A stretch of DNA of 64,000 nt from DASQYE01 sp036389315 (GTDB taxonomy: Bacteria; Acidobacteriota; Blastocatellia; Pyrinomonadales; Pyrinomonadaceae). This document shows positions 1-9,355 of the stretch, one piece after another. Both the position numbers and the translations under genes were made by a program. The stretch lies in NCBI GenBank assembly GCA_036389315.1, contig DASVQF010000042.1:124001-188000 (forward strand), written 5' to 3'. Each line of letters begins with the position of its first letter. The stretch's first letter is position 1. The notes under the pieces were generated by a model, which worked only from the letters and a program-made list of their open reading frames with translations, searched no databases and was not told the origin of the DNA.

Positions 1-459
1 ATAGTGCCATGACGCGAGCCCACACAACCATTCCCCCTCGGCGTTCTCCCACAGCGCGAAAGCTGGCTGATGCGAGAAGAGATACCGCAGCCTGTTTTTC
101 AATCGCCACCGCTCAGGATGCTTCCGACGCAGGTAGGCATTGTATGCAGAATAAGTCTTGATGGCGACATAGCCGCGAAAATTATTTATCGAAATAGTCG
201 CCGGTTGTCGTTTGAGACGGTTCAGGTGGATCAGCAGGAGGGCTTGAATATCACTGGCAATCTCCAAAGCATCTTGATTATCGTAGCTCAGGTCAGCAGG
301 CATCAGGGATACTCCCAACTTACGCTTGAGGATACCCTTAATCACCGGATCGGCATATTCATAGACGAGCCGCGCGAGCAAGTTCTCTGAATCTGTCTCA
401 TTGTGCGCTTGCAAAAAAGGCAAGAGGATTTTATCAATATTCTGTACCACCAACCTCAC
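1..459 (-). CDS. Sigma-70-like acidobacterial protein, 3' end cut by window edge
   Basis: An open minus-strand frame runs from a GTG at 459 off the left edge. The N-terminal part reads LLPFLQAHNETDSENLLARL, and a later stretch reads NFRGYVAIKTY then LRRKHPERWRLKNRLRYLF and FALWENAEGEWLCGLASW. This resembles the N-terminal half of sigma-70-family-like proteins common in Acidobacteriota, where an aspartate- or glutamate-rich start precedes a KYPxRxxLKNRLRYLL block. No region 4 is visible because the gene leaves the window. The start is uncertain: an in-frame TAG (462-460) sits directly upstream, and the same frame is open for 57 codons before it up to another TAG, so a nonsense change in a longer gene is possible. 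Family assignment is from memory of the motif pattern. Confidence 0.55.
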   Translation of the reverse strand, partial: MRLVVQNIDKILLPFLQAHNETDSENLLARLVYEYADPVIKGILKRKLGVSLMPADLSYDNQDALEIASDIQALLLIHLNRLKRQPATISINNFRGYVAIKTYSAYNAYLRRKHPERWRLKNRLRYLFSHQPAFALWENAEGEWLCGLASWHY

Positions 460-827
460 CTACCCAACATCGCTTTCAACAGACTCGACTTCTCCCCTCA
501 AACCCTGGACATGGCCGGACAGCACCACCACAACAAAGCATGCCATGTGCGACACCATCTTAGCACCATTAGGCTCATCGCTTCGGAGAGTAGCGAGGGC
601 CAGCCCGGCACTCTCATGACAGTCAAGCTGGGTAAGCGCCTAGCGGTCGTCCAACTTGATAATCAGGAGGGAAATAATCCAGCGTCGATGTCTCCGACCC
701 AGTAATCGCACGCCTCAGCCTTTATGAGCATCCCTTTTTCTCTTTGCAAGTATGAAGAGGCGTCGAGCACGGAAAATGGCCATCGCGTGAAGTGTGGCTT
801 TTCAGGGAGGGCTCAAAGCCTTCCTGT
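460..827. other. Intergenic stretch without a convincing gene
   Basis: On the minus strand the frame of the sigma-like gene stays open between TAG codons near 635 and at 462-460, encoding a short stretch with a hydrophobic run (ACFVVVVLSGHVQ). This could be its lost 5' part. Overlapping plus-strand frames of about 70-100 codons have no ribosome binding site and no recognisable motif. I see no tRNA, repeat or promoter. Confidence 0.3.
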
Positions 828-2083
828 TTAGAGGTCGAGTTGGAACCGAGCGGCCATACGGTAGAGCGTCTTGCGATTGATGCCGAGAATCTCTGCCGCC
901 CGTTTGCGGTTGCCGCCCGCAGCTTTTTGGCGGAAGGTCGTCCGCCCTCACGCGCCCGCTCTAACTGAGCGTGATGGCGCGTTCAATAACATTCTCAAGC
1001 TCGCGCACATTGCCGGGCCACGAATACGCGTTGAGGGCGCGCATGGCGTCTAAGTCGATTGCGAGTGGCGACTGGCCCGCGAGCGTATGTTCGCGCGTCA
1101 GATGAGCTACGAGGAGCGGGATGTCTTCGCGGCGCTCGCGCAAGGGCGGCAAGTGTATCTGAATGACGTTCAGGCGATAGAGCAGGTCTTGGCGGAAAGC
1201 GCCCGTGGCGCTCAGCTCTTCGAGGTCACAATTGGTGGCGGCGATGACCCTGGCCCGCACTTTGATGCTTGAGCTTCCGCCGACGGGCGTGACCTCTCGC
1301 TCTTGCAGGACGCGCAGCAGCTTGACCTGTAGGGCCGTACTCGTCTCGCTGATCTCGTCGAGAAAGACCGTGCCTTCTCCGGCCTGCTCGAAGATGCCGC
1401 GCTTATTGGCAATCGCGCCGGTGAAAGAGCCTTTGACGTGGCCGAAGAGTTCCGATTCGAGCAGCGTTTCCGTTAAAGCGCCGCAGTTGATGGCGACGAA
1501 CGGGCTCGCTTGACGCGCGCCGTGCGTGTGTATGGCGCGGGCGACGAGCTCTTTGCCCGTGCCGGACTCGCCCGTGATGAGGACTGCCGCCGGGGCATCC
1601 GAAACTCGCGCGATCATCTTATAGACTTCGAGCATCGCCGGGGTGCGCCCGATGATGCCCGAAGCACGCTCTTCCTCTTCGGGCGGCAGTGTCAGGGGCG
1701 TAGCCGTCTCGAGCGGCGACGGCGCGGCGCACCGTGGCGACCAGCTCGTCAATGTTGAAAGGCTTACTGAGGTAATCGAAGGCCCCCTCTTTGACGGCGC
1801 GTATGGCGGTCTCGATTGAGCCGAACGCGGTCATCAAGACGACCGGGATCGAAGGATGCTCGTCGCGCATTCTGTCAAGGAGCGAGAGCCCGTCGAGCTG
1901 CGTCTTCATGCGAATGTCGCTCAGGAGCACGGCGGGTCGATCATGAGAGATGGCCGCGAGCGCCGCTTCGCCGCTCTGCCTGGAAGCCGCTTCGAACCCT
2001 TCGCGCGCGAATACCTCGCAGAGCAGCTCGCACGTCACCGTGTCGTCATCCACAATCAGAATGCGCGGGAGTCTACGTGGCAT
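828..2083 (-). pseudogene. NtrC-type sigma-54 response regulator, multiply frameshifted
   Basis: Three parts of one regulator lie in different frames. The receiver (2083 to about 1700) has the DDD pocket, LLSDIRMK phosphorylation site and LSKPF lysine. The AAA+ sigma-54 domain (about 1715 to 961) has Walker A GESGTGKE, the GAFTGA loop as GSFTGA, Walker B FLDEIS and the R-finger block. A Fis-type HTH (AAEILGINRKTLYRMA) ends at a TAA at 830-828. Frames change near 1700-1735, near 961 and in a five-base homopolymer at 924-928. The receiver overlaps the upstream kinase by 11 bases, so the pair was an operon. If the indels are sequencing errors this is an intact 440-residue regulator; otherwise it is dead. 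Confidence 0.8.
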
Positions 2084-3029
2084 CCGCTTCGACCTCCACC
2101 GGCATCGCTTCAGCCTCTTTAGAGAGCGGAAGCGTCAAGCGAAACTCTGCGCCCTCCTGCAAGCGGCTGTTGCATTCTATGTGGCCGCCGTGTTCGATCA
2201 TGACCTGGCGCGCGATGGCCAGCCCGAGCCCGCTCCTCGTAGGCCTGGTCGTCCACATCGGCTCGAAAATGTACTCGACCGCATCGGGAGCAATCCCCGC
2301 CCCCGTATCACGAAACATAATCTCTGCCGCACACGCGCCCCTGTCCACGCGAGTCGTAATCCCCGGTCGTCCGCCGTCTGGCATCGCGTCAATGCTGTTA
2401 TTGACGAGGTTAAGAAAGACCTGTCGCAGGCTGTCGCCGTCGCCTGAGACGCGCGGCATTTCTTCAGCCAGCGTGACTGAGACTTTGATCCGATGAGAGT
2501 CGAGCATCGGCGCGACGAGTCGCAAGGATTCTTCGACCAGGGCGTTGAGGTCAGAGGGCCGGAGCGCGAGCGGTTTGCGATGCGTTCGTTCGAGCAGGCT
2601 TCGGACGCTCTGGACGATGAAAGCGATCTGAGTGTTGATGATCTGGACGCGGCGCTGCGTCTCTATCTCCGGGTGGCTGCGCGCCAGCAGTTGCAGGTGG
2701 CCGGAGATGGCGTTGAGCGGAGTCCCTATCTCGTGGGCCAACTCGGCGGCGACCTGGCCCACGGCCGCCAGCCGCTCGGAATACGCGAGCCGCTGCTGGG
2801 CCTCGAACAAGGCTTTGTTGGAGGCGCGCAGCTCGTCGGTGGCTACTGTCACGCGACTGAGCAACTCGTCGTTGAAGCCGCTGATGCGCTCAAGCAACTC
2901 CTCCCGCTCGCGCTCGCGCGCAGCCAGGTCGTCCATCAACTGGTTGAACCCGCGCGCTATGTCGCCTAGCTCATCGTCACCTCGGAGCCAGCCTTCGCAG
3001 AGAGTTAGAAGTGGCGAAGCCCGGTCGCT
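2073..3029 (-). pseudogene. Sensor histidine kinase lacking its N-terminal sensor
   Basis: The frame begins inside a HAMP domain (GDDELGDIARGFNQLMDDL), continues through a coiled coil (AAREREREELLERI) and a HisKA box (ELAHEIGTPLNAI, His as phosphoacceptor), then a HATPase with NLVNNSIDAM, DTGAGI and SGLGLAIARQ. All catalytic boxes are intact. No ATG precedes the HAMP remnant: a TAA (3032-3030) closes the frame and the next upstream sequence is non-coding. The transmembrane sensor has therefore been lost by deletion or rearrangement near 3030. A TTG at 2939 could start a soluble kinase. It overlaps the regulator downstream, its presumed partner. Confidence 0.75.
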
Positions 3030-3143
3030 TTACTCTTAACTCCAGGAGGCAGGTGAAAATGGAGTGTGGCTCTTTCGCCCACAAAGGAAAGAAAGCCACA
3101 CGACTGAGCGTAATCAATGGAGGAGGAAGAAGGTGAAGAGTTT

Positions 3144-3188
3144 CTAAAAAAATCAAAAGAGATGGCGCGATAAGGATCGCGCCATCTC
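3144..3188 (-). terminator. Rho-independent terminator of the 3224-3634 gene
   Basis: An 11-bp perfect stem (GAGATGGCGCG / CGCGCCATCTC, 3159-3169 with 3178-3188, 8-nt loop) lies 35 bases past the stop of the minus-strand gene. Read on the minus strand it is followed by TTTTGATTTTTTT. A second, weaker stem (GTGTGGC / GCCACAC) lies further on at 3064-3100. Confidence 0.85.
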
Positions 3189-3223
3189 TGTCAAAGAATA
3201 GCCTACAGCGTGAGCCGGTTCCA

Positions 3224-3634
3224 TCACGAACGGAACCCGGCGCTGTAGCCGTTCGTGAAGCCTTCCCGGTAAGCCTCCGCTAAGTTGCCGAAGCCCGCAT
3301 CCTGGAAGAAATGCGACCTCTCGGGATCGTAGCTCTTCCCCTTCCTCGCGTCGTCTGAACCCGTCATCAGGCCATCATGGTAGCCCTGGCTCTCGGCGGC
3401 AGCAGTATTCGCAAAGACGAATTCACTGTAGCCGGAGCGCGCATAAGGGTAGCCATACCAGCCCCAGCGCGGCCCGAACCCAATTCTGGGAGCGATAACC
3501 ACCCGCCCACGGTGTCCTGCGCGCCACCGTCCTTGCGCCTGAGCGTTGGCGCTAGACAGCACAGCTATGCCGGGCAGCAGTATGGCTGCCAGAATAAGTC
3601 CACCTACCTTGCGTAGAAAGTTTTTCTTGTTCAT
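3224..3634 (-). CDS. Small exported protein of unknown function
   Basis: 136 residues. The N-terminus (MNKKNFLRK, then LILAAILLPGIAVL, then SSANAQAQ) is a typical Sec signal peptide with cleavage near residue 34. The mature part is rich in Gly, Arg, Trp and Tyr (PRWGWYGYPYARSGYS) and then becomes helical and charged with a repeated Y-x-x-G pattern (QGYHDGLMTG, EAYREGFTNGYSAGF). This tail resembles secreted proteins seen in Blastocatellia. The start is supported by AAGGAGGTG 6 bases upstream and the gene ends before a strong terminator, so it is monocistronic. No function can be assigned. Confidence 0.75.
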   Translation of the reverse strand: MNKKNFLRKVGGLILAAILLPGIAVLSSANAQAQGRWRAGHRGRVVIAPRIGFGPRWGWYGYPYARSGYSEFVFANTAAAESQGYHDGLMTGSDDARKGKSYDPERSHFFQDAGFGNLAEAYREGFTNGYSAGFRS

Positions 3635-3966
3635 AACCCACCTCCTTGTTTGCGTGTCCTACGCTTTCCGCTTGAGGTCATGGCAGGTTTCATGCCAGAG
3701 CCTTGTCAAGGGTTGTGATAAAGTTGGACGACGATGCATATTGATAACTTGAGTAAGAACTTGCGTCTGAAAGAGGCTGCCCGCCGAGACGAACGAGCAT
3801 ACGCCTTACCCAGTGGCTTGAACGACTAGTCACCCTTATTACACAGGCGAAAAAGCCACACGAAAGCACTTTTGTCGTTTCTGCTGATGATCGTCGGAAG
3901 AGTCATCAGAAGATTGATTAAGTCTTGTTCAGCCGGACGGCGGGTAATAAGATTAAGTTTTAATGA
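3635..3966. other. Intergenic region between divergent genes
   Basis: Holds the upstream regions of the minus-strand exported protein and of the AraC remnant. I see no gene, repeat or clear promoter consensus here. Confidence 0.4.
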
Positions 3967-4681
3967 ATGGGCGGCAGCATAAACCATTCGTCATGCGCGA
4001 CGATTATCAGGGTAAGTATGGGAGATAGGCAGGGCGCATATCCAGGTCAGAGCGTCTCCGGCGACTCCTCGATGCTTCCGCCTCTATTCTCCCGTAGGTC
4101 GGACGAGTGGATACTTGAACACCATCGCCAGCCCGCTTTCGAGCTCCCGCCGCAAACCTTCCTCATGTATAGCATCGCAGTTATACTGGACGGCCCCTCA
4201 AATATTGAAGTCAAGCTGGACGGGAAAACCTATCGCCAGAGTTGCATGCACGGAGACGTGTGTATCGCGCCGTTCCGCTTCAGCCTGACAGGCGCACGCG
4301 CCGAACCTTGCGAATTCATTCAAGTCCACCTGCGGCCTTCGTTCGTTGAGCGAGTGGCAGGAGATGCTCATACAGAGCGTGTGGAGATTGTGCCGTGCCT
4401 CGGCGTCCCTGATCCGCTCGCGGCACAGACGGTCAACGGCCTGCTGGAAGAACTCAGGAGCGCTGCCTGCGACCCCGCTTACGTAGACGCGCTCGTCAAA
4501 GCTTTGGCATTACATCTCATCAGATACTATTCGGCCACGGCGCGGAACGGAAGATGCCGCGTCGGCGGATTGCTGGATTACCTGCTGTATAGCTCACCGA
4601 GAGTCCGTTAATTATCTCTATAACTCACAAATCAACGTGGCCGACGGCTGTTTCTTGCGCTCATCTCTCAATCCTTTTTGA
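3967..4681 (+). pseudogene. AraC-family regulator remnant without its DNA-binding domain
   Basis: The frame encodes an AraC-type sensing domain (EHHRQPAFELPPQTFLMYS then cupin-like strands, GDVCIAPFRFS, FIQVHLRPSF), similar in layout to the AraC protein at 18679-19668. Near residue 205 the frame ends with SSPRVR. Another frame carries on with RESVNYLYNSQINVADG, the expected linker into the HTH domain, so there is a single-base shift near 4595. That second frame stops at 4681 and the two HTH units are absent. The better internal start is the ATG at 4072. With the effector domain only, it cannot act as a normal AraC activator. Confidence 0.65.
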
Positions 4682-5046
4682 AGAGGTGGGCCCGCGCCGA
4701 AATAGAGCAAGGGACAGAAGATTCAAGCAAGAATTAGAAAGAAAGCCCTGACGCCTCTCACTAAAATCCATATCGAGCCTCGCACCGGCGTCGGTTAATA
4801 GTCGCAGTGCCCACGTCCTGCGAGGCTCAAGCCGAAGCAGCGTTGTAGCACCTCGTCGCTGCTAAAGCAGCCGCACTCCTGATGGGCCCGATGTGAATTT
4901 GCGTCCGGCTCAGCATGGGGGCGCTCAGAACAAGGGGGAAAGGTGAGTACATGGTGAAGCAGTCGGACTCTGCGTCCGGCTCCATGTGGGCTTGGCAAAG
5001 GCGGACGGGGAGCTTCAAGCCGCCCGCCGCTAATGAAGGAGGTCGG
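4682..5046. other. Intergenic region
   Basis: A plus-strand frame open from 4915 reaches the ATG at 5047, but its first 44 codons look non-coding and precede a much better start. Two similar 9-base words (TGCGTCCGG) occur at about 4900 and 4972. Nothing else is evident. Confidence 0.35.
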
Positions 5047-5496
5047 ATGAAAACGGTAAGCAAACTATTCCTCGCGCTCTGTCTGGTGATGGGTTTCGGG
5101 GCGGCGATGGTCGCCAGTGCGCAGATCGACAGCGACGCGACGATTGAGGCCAATATCCCTTACGCATTCGTCGTCAAAGACACGCAACTGCCAGCGGGCA
5201 AGTACACGATCAAGGTCGCAGACGAAACTGACCCGAGCGTGATGGAGATACGCAGCGCCAACGGGCACACGGCTGTTTTTTTCGAGACGGAGAACAAGCT
5301 GGTCGACCGGACGATGCGTCAAAGCGAGCTGGTCTTCGACAAGATCGGCGACACGTACTTCCTCTCCCAGGTCTTCCTTAAAGGGGACAATTCCGGGAAC
5401 CAGTTGCCCGAGTCGAAGATGGCACGGAGGCTTGAAGACGGCGGCCACAAGGCTGAAAGGCATTCCATCGTTGCGTATCTGAAGCGACTCAAATAA
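5047..5496 (+). CDS. Acidobacterial exported beta-rich protein
   Basis: 149 residues from ATG 5047, chosen because GAAGGAGG lies 5 bases upstream and a signal peptide follows (MKTVSKLFLALCLVMGFGAA, cleavage near ASAQ). The mature part matches a short secreted family common in Acidobacteriota, in which a strand block I-P-Y-A-F-V-V-K-D-T-Q-L-P-A-G-K-Y-T-I is followed by alternating strands and a basic C-terminus (SIVAYLKRLK). Function is unknown; cell-envelope location is inferred from the signal peptide. It precedes the phospholipid operon by 130 bases on the same strand but may be a separate unit. Confidence 0.75.
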   Translation: MKTVSKLFLALCLVMGFGAAMVASAQIDSDATIEANIPYAFVVKDTQLPAGKYTIKVADETDPSVMEIRSANGHTAVFFETENKLVDRTMRQSELVFDKIGDTYFLSQVFLKGDNSGNQLPESKMARRLEDGGHKAERHSIVAYLKRLK

Positions 5497-5625
5497 TCGA
5501 AGCAGTCGCCCAGAGCGGAGCCTTTGCATCTGGACTGGGAGCGTTCGAAGCGCAGGCCCGAAGGGAGGCGGGACTGTCGTTTGAGCTTGGGGAGAGCCGT
5601 TCCATCGGCCACAAGGACTGAGCCT

Positions 5626-7383
5626 ATGAGAGAGAGCATCAGGGCCTACGAGCGAGCAATTTCGGCGGTTGCCACGGCTGGCCCCGCTCCCCGGCCGGGT
5701 GCAGGGTGGCGCGGCCGGCTCGCCGTTGTCGTTGATCTTGGGACGCGGGAAAGGTTGCATCGTTTCCTGTTGTGGCTGGTCGCGCTCGGCACAGCCGGGA
5801 GCGGGCTGCTGAACATCTACTCGGTGATCGGCGACAGCCTCCCTGCACGCACCCAAGCCCTCGAAAAGATTTTCCCGCTCGCGTTCCAACACCTATCGCG
5901 CTACCTGACGCTCCTCATAGGGTTCGCGCTCGTCGTCTCTTCCATCAACATCTACAGGCGCAAGCGGCGGGCCTTCTGGCTCGTCCTGTTCCTATCACTC
6001 TCGTCGGTAATCTTTCATTTAACGAAAGGCATTGACTACGAAGAAGCTTCCGCTTCGATGCTGCTCTTCTTCACGCTGCTCGTGACGCACAAGCACTTCA
6101 ACGTTAAGAGTGCGCGGCCCAGTTTACGCCAGGCGGGAGAGCGCGCTCTGGCCGGAATGCTCATCGTCTTCTGTTACGGCGCGGCGGGCTTCTGGTTGCT
6201 TCAGGAAGATGAGTTCGGCGTCAACTTCACGCTCACGCGAGCCGTCAAGCACACCCTCTTGATTATTTCGCTCGCAGGCAACCCGCAGCTCAACCCGCAA
6301 ACACCTTACGCGCGCTGGTTCGCGGACTCAGTTTACCTGTTAACTTTCGCCGCCATCGTTTACGCTGGCCTGGCCTTCTTTCGCCCGATCATTTACCGCC
6401 TGCGCACGCTCCCGCAGGAGCGTCTTCTTGCAGCCGGAATCCTGCGCATGCACGGGCGCTCGTCGCTGGACTTCTTCAAGCTGTGGCCGGACAAGTCATA
6501 CTACTTCAACGAGGCGGGGAACTGTTTTATCGCCTACCGCGTGGGGAACAACTACGCGATGGCGCTCGCAGACCCCGTCGGGCCGGAAGAGTATCTTAAA
6601 GAGACTGTGCGCGGCTTTCTGGAATTTTGTCGCTCGAACGACTGGGGCGTCAGTTTCCACCAAACGCTGCCGGACTTTCTGCCCGTTTATCACAAGCTCG
6701 GTCTCAAGCGTTTGAAGATAGGCGACGAGGCGACAGTTGATTTGACTAACTTCGGCCTCCACGGGAGACGCCGAAGGAAGCTGCGCGCAAACCTCAATAA
6801 GTTTGAGGAGCACGGTTTTCATATCGTCGAACACCGGCCGCCGATTCCAGACGAGGTTCTGCGCGAGGCCAGGCGCGTGTCGGACGACTGGCTGGGCCTG
6901 CCCGGACGCCGCGAGCGCCGGTTCTCGCTCGGCATGTTCGACGAAGCATACGTGCGCAGCACCCCGCTCTACACGCTCGTTGACGCGCGGGGCCGGATGG
7001 TCGCTTTCGTCAACCGCGTCGAGTCCTACCGCAGAGGCGAGGCGACGATTGATCTCATGCGCCACCTGAGGGACGCGCCGAACGGCACGATGGATTACCT
7101 CTTCACGAAGCTCTTTCTTGATTGCAAGACGGAAGGCTTTCGGCATTTCGCTCTGGGGATGGCCCCGCTCAGCGGATTCCGCGAGAGCGAACAGCCCACG
7201 CCCGAAGAGTTGGCCGTGCATTATTTCATGCGCCGCCTTGACTTTCTTTTCAGCTACTCGGGCTTGCGCTATTACAAGGCCAAGTTCGCAGACAGTTGGG
7301 AGCCTCGATACCTCGTCTACCAGAACATCCTCACGCTGCCGCAGGTGGCGCTGGCGCTCGTGAAGGTGTCGGAGCTGCATTAG
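5626..7383 (+). CDS. Aminoacyl-phosphatidylglycerol synthase-like protein (MprF/LpiA type)
   Basis: 585 residues from ATG 5626 (AAGGA 12 bases upstream). Residues about 45-265 form several membrane helices. From about 270 comes the DUF2156 catalytic region: RMHGRSSLDFFKLWPDKSYY, FIAYRVGNNYAMALADPVGP, LTNFGLHGRRRRKLRANLNK, IDLMRHL, LGMAPLSGF and YKAKFADSWEPRYLVYQN. These match the C-terminal transferase of MprF/LpiA, which moves lysine or alanine from aminoacyl-tRNA to phosphatidylglycerol. The membrane part is shorter than in classical MprF; a separate flippase-like gene lies two genes downstream. The VirJ/AcvB partner 20 bases downstream mirrors lpiA-acvB operons. The amino acid used cannot be read from sequence. 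Confidence 0.85.
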   Translation: MRESIRAYERAISAVATAGPAPRPGAGWRGRLAVVVDLGTRERLHRFLLWLVALGTAGSGLLNIYSVIGDSLPARTQALEKIFPLAFQHLSRYLTLLIGFALVVSSINIYRRKRRAFWLVLFLSLSSVIFHLTKGIDYEEASASMLLFFTLLVTHKHFNVKSARPSLRQAGERALAGMLIVFCYGAAGFWLLQEDEFGVNFTLTRAVKHTLLIISLAGNPQLNPQTPYARWFADSVYLLTFAAIVYAGLAFFRPIIYRLRTLPQERLLAAGILRMHGRSSLDFFKLWPDKSYYFNEAGNCFIAYRVGNNYAMALADPVGPEEYLKETVRGFLEFCRSNDWGVSFHQTLPDFLPVYHKLGLKRLKIGDEATVDLTNFGLHGRRRRKLRANLNKFEEHGFHIVEHRPPIPDEVLREARRVSDDWLGLPGRRERRFSLGMFDEAYVRSTPLYTLVDARGRMVAFVNRVESYRRGEATIDLMRHLRDAPNGTMDYLFTKLFLDCKTEGFRHFALGMAPLSGFRESEQPTPEELAVHYFMRRLDFLFSYSGLRYYKAKFADSWEPRYLVYQNILTLPQVALALVKVSELH

Positions 7384-7403
7384 GCGAGGTAAGGCTTAGG
7401 GCC

Positions 7404-8276
7404 ATGAGCGCATCATTCAGAATAAATCATCGACGAAAGCCCTCGCGGCTCCCGCGAAAGTGCTCGAAGGTCATAATCCGCCTGTGTCGTGGGTTGATTC
7501 TTCTCGCTGTAGTAATCGCCTGCGTTGCGGCTTACGCAGTAACCCGCCCGCGCCCGCTTCCCCCCGCAGGCAAGAACGCGCTGGTCATACGCGGCCAGCA
7601 GCAGGATGTCTATTTCTACCCGGCGCAGGGCGGAGTGAAGGACGCGCAGAAGGTTCTCTTCCTTTGCGGCGACGGAGGCTTTCAGGGATTCACCCTCACA
7701 ATCGCCGACGCGATGGCTAAAGCCGGATACGACGTTTACGGCTTCGATACGAAGCGTTACCTGGAAAGCTTTACGACGGACGCGGGCACGTTGAAGGAAG
7801 CGGACGTGCAGCGCGACCTGGCCGAGGTCGCAAAGTGGATGCAGACGCGCTGGCGCGAGCGCGTGACACTGGTTGGTTGGTCTACGGGGGCGGGACTGGC
7901 GGTGCTGGCCGCAGCCTCTCCAGACAACCGTGCCATTTTTAACGGCGTGGTCGCCTTTGGCCTCTCGAACACAAATGAACTCGGCTGGCGTCTTAAAGAC
8001 GACGCGACCTACATCACGGGCGCAGACCCAGACGAGCCCATGTTTCATACGGACGATTACGTAGGGAAGCTCGCGCCTCTGCCTCTCTACGTGATTCAGT
8101 CCAGCGGCGACCAGTTCGTAGCAAAAGAGGAGGCCGAGAGGCTGTTCGCGGAGGCTCAACAGCCCAAACTCTACAAGGTGGTGGAGGCGGAGAATCATGC
8201 GTTCGACGGTAATGCTGATGGTCTTTTCGATGCGCTCAGAGAGGGGCTGGCATGGGTGAATCAGACCGGGCGATGA
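7404..8276 (+). CDS. VirJ/AcvB-like alpha/beta hydrolase
   Basis: 290 residues from ATG 7404, 20 bases after the synthase. A basic N-terminus precedes one membrane anchor (LILLAVVIACVAAYAV, residues 30-46). The rest is an alpha/beta hydrolase: strand FLCGDGGFQGF, AGYDVYGFDTKRYLESF, nucleophile elbow LVGWSTGAG (Ser), acid region VIQSSGDQFV and terminal ENHAFDGN (His). This matches the VirJ domain. In Agrobacterium AcvB cleaves lysyl-phosphatidylglycerol in the periplasm and is co-encoded with LpiA. Here only one VirJ domain is present instead of the two-part AcvB. Inferred role: turnover of aminoacylated phosphatidylglycerol outside the inner membrane. Confidence 0.8.
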   Translation: MSASFRINHRRKPSRLPRKCSKVIIRLCRGLILLAVVIACVAAYAVTRPRPLPPAGKNALVIRGQQQDVYFYPAQGGVKDAQKVLFLCGDGGFQGFTLTIADAMAKAGYDVYGFDTKRYLESFTTDAGTLKEADVQRDLAEVAKWMQTRWRERVTLVGWSTGAGLAVLAAASPDNRAIFNGVVAFGLSNTNELGWRLKDDATYITGADPDEPMFHTDDYVGKLAPLPLYVIQSSGDQFVAKEEAERLFAEAQQPKLYKVVEAENHAFDGNADGLFDALREGLAWVNQTGR

Positions 8277-9352
8277 TTGCAGAGAGTGCTCAGGTTCCAA
8301 AGCCGGGGGCGCGCTGCGCTTGGTCGAGGGCTGCGCTCGGCTACGTGCTCGCCTTCGTGTGCCTCGTCTGGGTCTTTCACGATTTCGATTTCGCAGACCT
8401 CCTGCGCCGCACAGCCTCCATGAATCTCTACTGGGTGGCGGCGGCTGTTCTGTGCGATGTTTCGAGCTACGCGTGTCAGGGCGTGCGCTGGCGCTTGCTC
8501 TTGCGCCCGCTTGGACAAGTCACTGTGCTGCGCTCGGCGCAGGCCATCTACGCGGGCCTCTTCGTTAACGAGGTGTTGCCGATGAAACTCGGCGAAGTGG
8601 TGCGCGCCCTTCTCGTCTCACGCTGGATGTCTGTGAAACTAGGCTCGGTCGCCGCTTCCATACTGGTCGAGCGTATTTGTGACGGTGTGTGGCTCGCCGC
8701 AGGCGTCGTGCTGGCGATGCTGTTCGTCCCGCTGCCGCGCAAGCTGGTCGAGGCCGGGGATATGTTCGCCGTCGGCATCCTTGTGACGTTAATCCTTCTC
8801 GCCCTGCTCACATCGGCCGGACGACGCTTAGGGCTGAACAGTTCCACGCCCGCCGAGAGTGATGCTGACCTATGGCAGGGTATGAGCGCAGGCGGTGGAG
8901 AGCCGCGAAGCTCTATAGGGAAGAGCGGGCTCTTCAAATCCCTCTCTGTTCTTGTCAGCCGGCTCTCTTCCGACTTGCGAATGATAGGTCGGACGCGTGG
9001 GGCCGTTTGGGCCTTCGGGCTCTCGCCCGTGATGCTGCTGTTGCAGGGCCTCTCTTTCTGGATGGTGATGCGCGCCTACGGATTGCGCCTCTCTTTCATG
9101 ACGGGCGCGCTGGTGTTCCTCATCGTGCATCTGGGGTCGGCGCTGCCGAACGCCCCGGCCAACATAGGCACTTACCAGTTCTTCACAGTCCTCGGCCTGA
9201 CTCTGTTCGGGGTGGACAAAACAACGGCAGCCGGTTTTTCGCTCGTCGTCTTCGCGCTGCTCACAGTGCCGCTCTGGGCCATAGGCTTCTGGGCACTCGG
9301 CCGCAGCGGCCTGACGCTTCTCGCAGTATCAAGGGTAAGACCGGGGATGTAG
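8252..9352 (+). CDS. UPF0104/LPG-synthase TM-type flippase-like protein
   Basis: 366 residues, overlapping the hydrolase end by 25 bases (GAGAGGGG upstream of ATG 8252); the alternative ATG at 8273 overlaps the stop as ATGA, so translation is coupled either way. Six to eight membrane helices include family signatures QGVRWRLLL, YAGLFVNEVLPMKLGEVVRA, GSVAASILVERICDG and LGSALPNAPANIGTYQFF. This family matches the flippase half of MprF and the YbhN/AglD2 proteins. Placed between a hydrolase and a rhomboid protease in the aminoacyl-lipid operon, it probably supplies lipid translocation for the preceding synthase. The loop at residues 200-235 is long and variable. Confidence 0.85.
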   Translation: MGESDRAMIAESAQVPKPGARCAWSRAALGYVLAFVCLVWVFHDFDFADLLRRTASMNLYWVAAAVLCDVSSYACQGVRWRLLLRPLGQVTVLRSAQAIYAGLFVNEVLPMKLGEVVRALLVSRWMSVKLGSVAASILVERICDGVWLAAGVVLAMLFVPLPRKLVEAGDMFAVGILVTLILLALLTSAGRRLGLNSSTPAESDADLWQGMSAGGGEPRSSIGKSGLFKSLSVLVSRLSSDLRMIGRTRGAVWAFGLSPVMLLLQGLSFWMVMRAYGLRLSFMTGALVFLIVHLGSALPNAPANIGTYQFFTVLGLTLFGVDKTTAAGFSLVVFALLTVPLWAIGFWALGRSGLTLLAVSRVRPGM

Positions 9353-9355
9353 CTC

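Noticed and set aside
403..705. 100-codon plus-strand frame
   Set aside because: It lies opposite the sigma-like frame, has no ribosome binding site and no family-like sequence.
1816..2496. 226-codon plus-strand frame
   Set aside because: Antisense to the kinase and receiver, Arg/Ser-rich low-complexity translation typical of a GC-rich shadow.
3064..3100. Second terminator hairpin
   Set aside because: Stem is present but no T-run follows on either strand; the 3159-3188 hairpin already fits the terminator.
6496..7380. 294-codon minus-strand frame
   Set aside because: Antisense to the well-supported synthase gene; no motif.
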